Origin: an uncultured bacterium
GTDB taxonomy: Bacteria > Actinomycetota > Actinomycetes > S36-B12
Direction: 5' to 3'
Length of the DNA: 6,221 nucleotides
Assembly (NCBI GenBank): GCA_903954205.1
Contig: CAJBMR010000017.1
Span: 1-6,221 of the forward strand
Shown: positions 5,961 through 6,221 of the stretch, one piece after another
Layout of the letters: each line of letters opens with the position of its first letter
How positions within the stretch are numbered: position 1 is the first letter of the stretch
The notes under the pieces: generated by a model
The model's input: the letters and a program-made list of their open reading frames with translations, nothing else
Databases searched by the model: none
Told to the model about the DNA's origin: nothing
Translations under genes and position numbers: made by a program

Positions 5961-6221
5961 TCAGCGCTCCGAGAGGAGCCCATCCGCCGCCGCGAAGGAA
6001 CTCAACCGGCCATCAGCCACCGCGTCGACCACCTCCGGGGAGAGTCGCTCAGCGAGCAGGATCCGTGAGCGACCGCTCGCAAGGGCCAGGATCTCCGCCG
6101 CCGCGCGAGCCCGCCGGCGCTGCACGGCTCGGTCCCCTTCATCGAGCCAGGCGCGCCGCTCATCAAGGGCACCGAGGAGGTCGTCGATGGCTCCCTGAGC
6201 GGCGATGGAGGTGAAGATCGG
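5961..6221 (-). CDS. meaB: MeaB/ArgK-type GTPase (acyl-CoA mutase chaperone), C-terminal part
   Basis: The last 86 residues and the TGA stop of a minus-strand gene that enters from the right edge. The stretch begins PIFTSIAAQGAIDDLLGALDE, matching the TSA...G.GIDEL segment that closes the G domain of MeaB/ArgK proteins. It continues with a helical arm carrying the basic run VQRRRARAAAEIL and ends with DGRLSSFAAADGLL, like the G..sp..AA..ll end of this family. MeaB loads and protects the adenosylcobalamin-dependent methylmalonyl-CoA (or related) mutase, using GTP. The P-loop and other GTPase motifs lie outside the window, so the call rests on the C-terminal pattern alone. The gene precedes the thioredoxin-TPR gene by 22 bp on the same strand, so they are probably co-transcribed. 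Which mutase it serves cannot be told from here. Confidence 0.75.
   Translation of the reverse strand, partial: PIFTSIAAQGAIDDLLGALDERRAWLDEGDRAVQRRRARAAAEILALASGRSRILLAERLSPEVVDAVADGRLSSFAAADGLLSER

Noticed and set aside
5939..5983. ATG at 5983 as the start of the thioredoxin-TPR gene
   Set aside because: It would overlap the 3' end of the MeaB-like gene and add a non-conserved stretch. GTG 5938 has a well-spaced GAGGA.

Overview
The window looks like chromosomal DNA from a high-GC actinobacterium (Actinomycetota). GC is roughly two thirds by eye, third codon positions are strongly G/C, and every recognisable protein matches an actinobacterial family. There is no sign of a mobile element, CRISPR array, tRNA or rRNA, and no gene-free stretch longer than 300 bp. 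Species cannot be named from the sequence.

Layout. (1) Positions 1-429, minus strand: the N-terminal 143 residues of an alpha-glucan phosphorylase (glgP), running off the left edge. (2) Positions 430-627: a 198-bp divergent promoter region. It has three inverted repeats and a TANNNT-type -10 motif close to each start codon, suggesting that both divergent genes may be transcribed without a leader. (3) Positions 628-2793, plus: glgE, the maltosyltransferase that uses alpha-maltose 1-phosphate. It carries an unusual lysine/alanine/proline (histone H1-like) N-terminal tail. (4) Positions 2790-5054, plus: glgB, the branching enzyme, joined to glgE by a 4-nt ATGA overlap. (5) Positions 5051-5938, minus: a thioredoxin-TPR protein of the CnoX/YbbN type. 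It converges on glgB so tightly that one palindromic CTAG supplies both stop codons. (6) Positions 5961-6221, minus: the C-terminus of a MeaB/ArgK-type GTPase, 22 bp upstream of the thioredoxin gene and probably in the same transcription unit.

How the genes fit together. GlgE extends alpha-1,4-glucan chains with maltosyl units, GlgB adds alpha-1,6 branches, and GlgP releases glucose 1-phosphate from the chains. The divergent promoter could therefore balance alpha-glucan building and breakdown. The first two genes of the classical GlgE pathway (treS and the maltokinase gene) are not in the window and must lie elsewhere if present. The minus-strand pair belongs to other processes: protein folding/redox protection, and protection of a B12-dependent acyl-CoA mutase.

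I see no wholly new system. The observations most worth a second look are the PAKKA-type tail on GlgE, the dyad-rich and possibly leaderless glgP/glgE promoter region, and the shared CTAG stop.
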